A stretch of DNA of 64,000 nucleotides. It comes from Antedon bifida (lineage: Eukaryota > Echinodermata > Crinoidea > Comatulida > Antedonidae). This document shows positions 63,201 through 64,000 of this stretch, piece by piece; position 1 is the stretch's first letter; every line of letters begins with the position of its first letter. The position numbers and the translations under genes are program-made. The notes beneath the pieces were generated by a model. It ran no database searches, was not told the DNA's origin, and saw nothing but the letters and a program-made list of their open reading frames with translations. The stretch covers positions 26,927,001 to 26,991,000 of the forward strand of contig OY727099.1 of assembly GCA_963402885.1 (NCBI GenBank). The letters run 5' to 3'.

Positions 63201-63790
63201 TGATGAGGAAAGTATTCGTGTACAGTTACAATGCTGTCTCTCCCTCTGTCATGTTTGGCAACCAGACACTAAGATATTAGCCACTCTATGGCAATACAGT
63301 CACAAGAGAATGGTAAGATAAAACACTAAGATATTAGCCACTCTATGGCAATACAGTCACAAGAGAATGGTAAGATAAAACACTAAGATATTAGCCACTC
63401 TATGGCAATACAGCCACAAGAGAATGGTAAGATAAAATTGTGTTAATCATGACTCAAACCTAACAAACAAAAGCTGTAATGAATTCTGGTGTAAATTTGT
63501 ATTCTTTAAATTTCAGAATCAATCTTTACTAAAGACTGAACGTTCCCTAGATGGCTTAGCATCTCTAAGGTAAGCTACACTTTATTTCAAAATATTTGTG
63601 TCATATGAGGCAATGCATGGAGGACATTTCTGCGAGAATATACTGTACCTACTTACTTACTGTCTGTACTTAGATAAACATATTATCTTTGGACCAACTT
63701 AAATAACATTTTTGTACATTTTTATTCTAGTAAATCAGCAATAGGATGGTTTGACCAATGTAAACAAAGAGCAACTGACCACACAGCAAG
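57206..63790 (+). CDS. MMS22L: MMS22-like DNA repair protein, N-terminal 15 exons (continues past window)
   Basis: Exons: 57206-57332, 57721-57826, 58151-58276, 60299-60357, 60566-60644, 60937-61102, 61573-61663, 61815-61912, 62282-62395, 62492-62549, 62729-62808, 62950-63009, 63190-63312, 63517-63569, 63731-63790. GT-AG at each border; phases agree; 466 codons so far. Stretches align with human MMS22L in order, e.g. CIVFLQYLKIYIHRYYKYED (human CVLFLHYVKVFIFRYLKVQN), HLFLHLILNVRWGLIEVLH, CLQEFVVLLIQFLDQRHDK, and LQCCLSLCHVWQP. MMS22L with TONSL forms a complex that loads RAD51 at stalled or collapsed replication forks. The true first codon could lie further upstream, as the ATG at 57206 directly follows a TTAG. 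The donors at 60358 and 62550 (GTTTTT) are weak. Confidence 0.92.
58592..58817 (+). repeat. 75-bp tandem repeat, three units, in MMS22L intron
   Basis: Units start at 58592, 58667 and 58742 with CATACTATCGAATC (or a close variant) and contain ACAGTATTGCA, TACGTACGGT and TTGCCGAATCTTTATATCTC. Spacing is 75 bp each. The frames at 58555 and 58586 are a by-product, as 75 is a multiple of three. Confidence 0.9.
58888..59815 (-). repeat. 0.9-kb dispersed repeat, inverted partner of 20395-21297
   Basis: Begins near GCGCATGCTCTGTGTGCGG and ends near GATTACCTCTAATGGATCAA, both in reverse of the 20-kb copy. It lies in the 2-kb MMS22L intron between 58276 and 60299. Copies differ by scattered changes, so they are not recent. 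Confidence 0.8.
61298..61446. mobile_element. MITE with 24-bp termini and the 21-bp satellite unit
   Basis: Left terminus AAGCCTTGTCTACACTATCA, right terminus TGATAGTGTACATAGAGCTT, flanked by TA. The interior has three copies of the GGGCATATCACTACCATATTT type unit that is amplified at 12815. Confidence 0.8.
63053..63147. mobile_element. Short MITE of the same family in an MMS22L intron
   Basis: Right terminus TGATAGTGTAGACAGAGCTT with flanking TA; left terminus AAGCTTTATG, much decayed. Interior has GACATATGGTAGTGCTATGA, a reverse version of the satellite word. Confidence 0.6.
63266..63436 (+). repeat. 57-bp triplication covering the end of an MMS22L exon
   Basis: Three 57-bp units starting ACACTAAGATATTAGCCACT, each including the exon end AAGAGAATG and the donor GTAAGA. 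The first donor (63313) leaves the reading frame open. The later two lie beyond a TAA in frame. Confidence 0.92.
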
Positions 63791-64000
63791 GTAAGTATTT
63801 ATTTGTAGTTTATTAGATTTATATGAAAGAAAATCAAGTTTCTGTGGTATACTTATTGTGCACAGTCAATGCTCTTTTTATCATTTTTTATCAGACTAAA
63901 TGTCTGGTTTTATTCTTTTATTTTTCTATTACTTTTGCACTATTCAAATTCAAGTTACTTAATTTAGTGTATGTTAATAAAATATTAAGGTCAGGTCGTC

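Overview
The window looks like nuclear DNA of an invertebrate deuterostome, most likely an echinoderm (inference). Genes are split by short GT-AG introns. The gene set combines a TRIM-NHL expansion, an NXPE esterase, one 15-exon monoamine oxidase, a VPS13 and an MMS22-like gene. The DNA is AT-rich, carries many short transposon relics, and repeats the palindrome TAGGCCTA throughout. The species cannot be fixed from sequence alone.

Layout. 0.4-10.6 kb: a block of about 4.15 kb present three times, carrying minus-strand TRIM-NHL genes. Only the middle RING-bearing gene (5820-8207) is intact; the others are broken, truncated or lack the RING. A Penelope-like relic sits in the first block. 11.6-16.0 kb: the last 13 exons of a plus-strand VPS13 gene, whose remaining 5' part is not seen upstream in the window. 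16-21.6 kb: gene-poor, with a 2.6-kb transposon nested inside a MITE. 21.6-28.3 kb: a complete three-exon minus-strand NXPE gene whose first intron holds a 1.5-kb tandem array rich in TGACGTCA. 30.4-36.5 kb: a complete minus-strand flavin monoamine oxidase gene (15 exons, 515 residues) with SINEs and MITEs in its introns. 38.1-55.7 kb: four tandem minus-strand members (A-D) of a membrane protein family resembling apolipoprotein L; A and C are whole, B and D broken. 57.2-64 kb: the first 15 recognisable exons of plus-strand MMS22L, running off the window.

The host genes do not form one pathway: ubiquitin ligase-type TRIMs, lipid-transfer VPS13, secretory-pathway NXPE, mitochondrial MAO, the ApoL-like membrane proteins and replication-repair MMS22L. 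The strongest candidate for something little described is the ApoL-like cluster, with its conserved five-exon plan, N-terminal membrane hairpin and alternating live and dead copies. Next are the triplicated TRIM block and the MITE families shared between introns of unrelated genes.

Exon borders were read by eye from splice motifs, reading phase and family resemblance. No database search was run.
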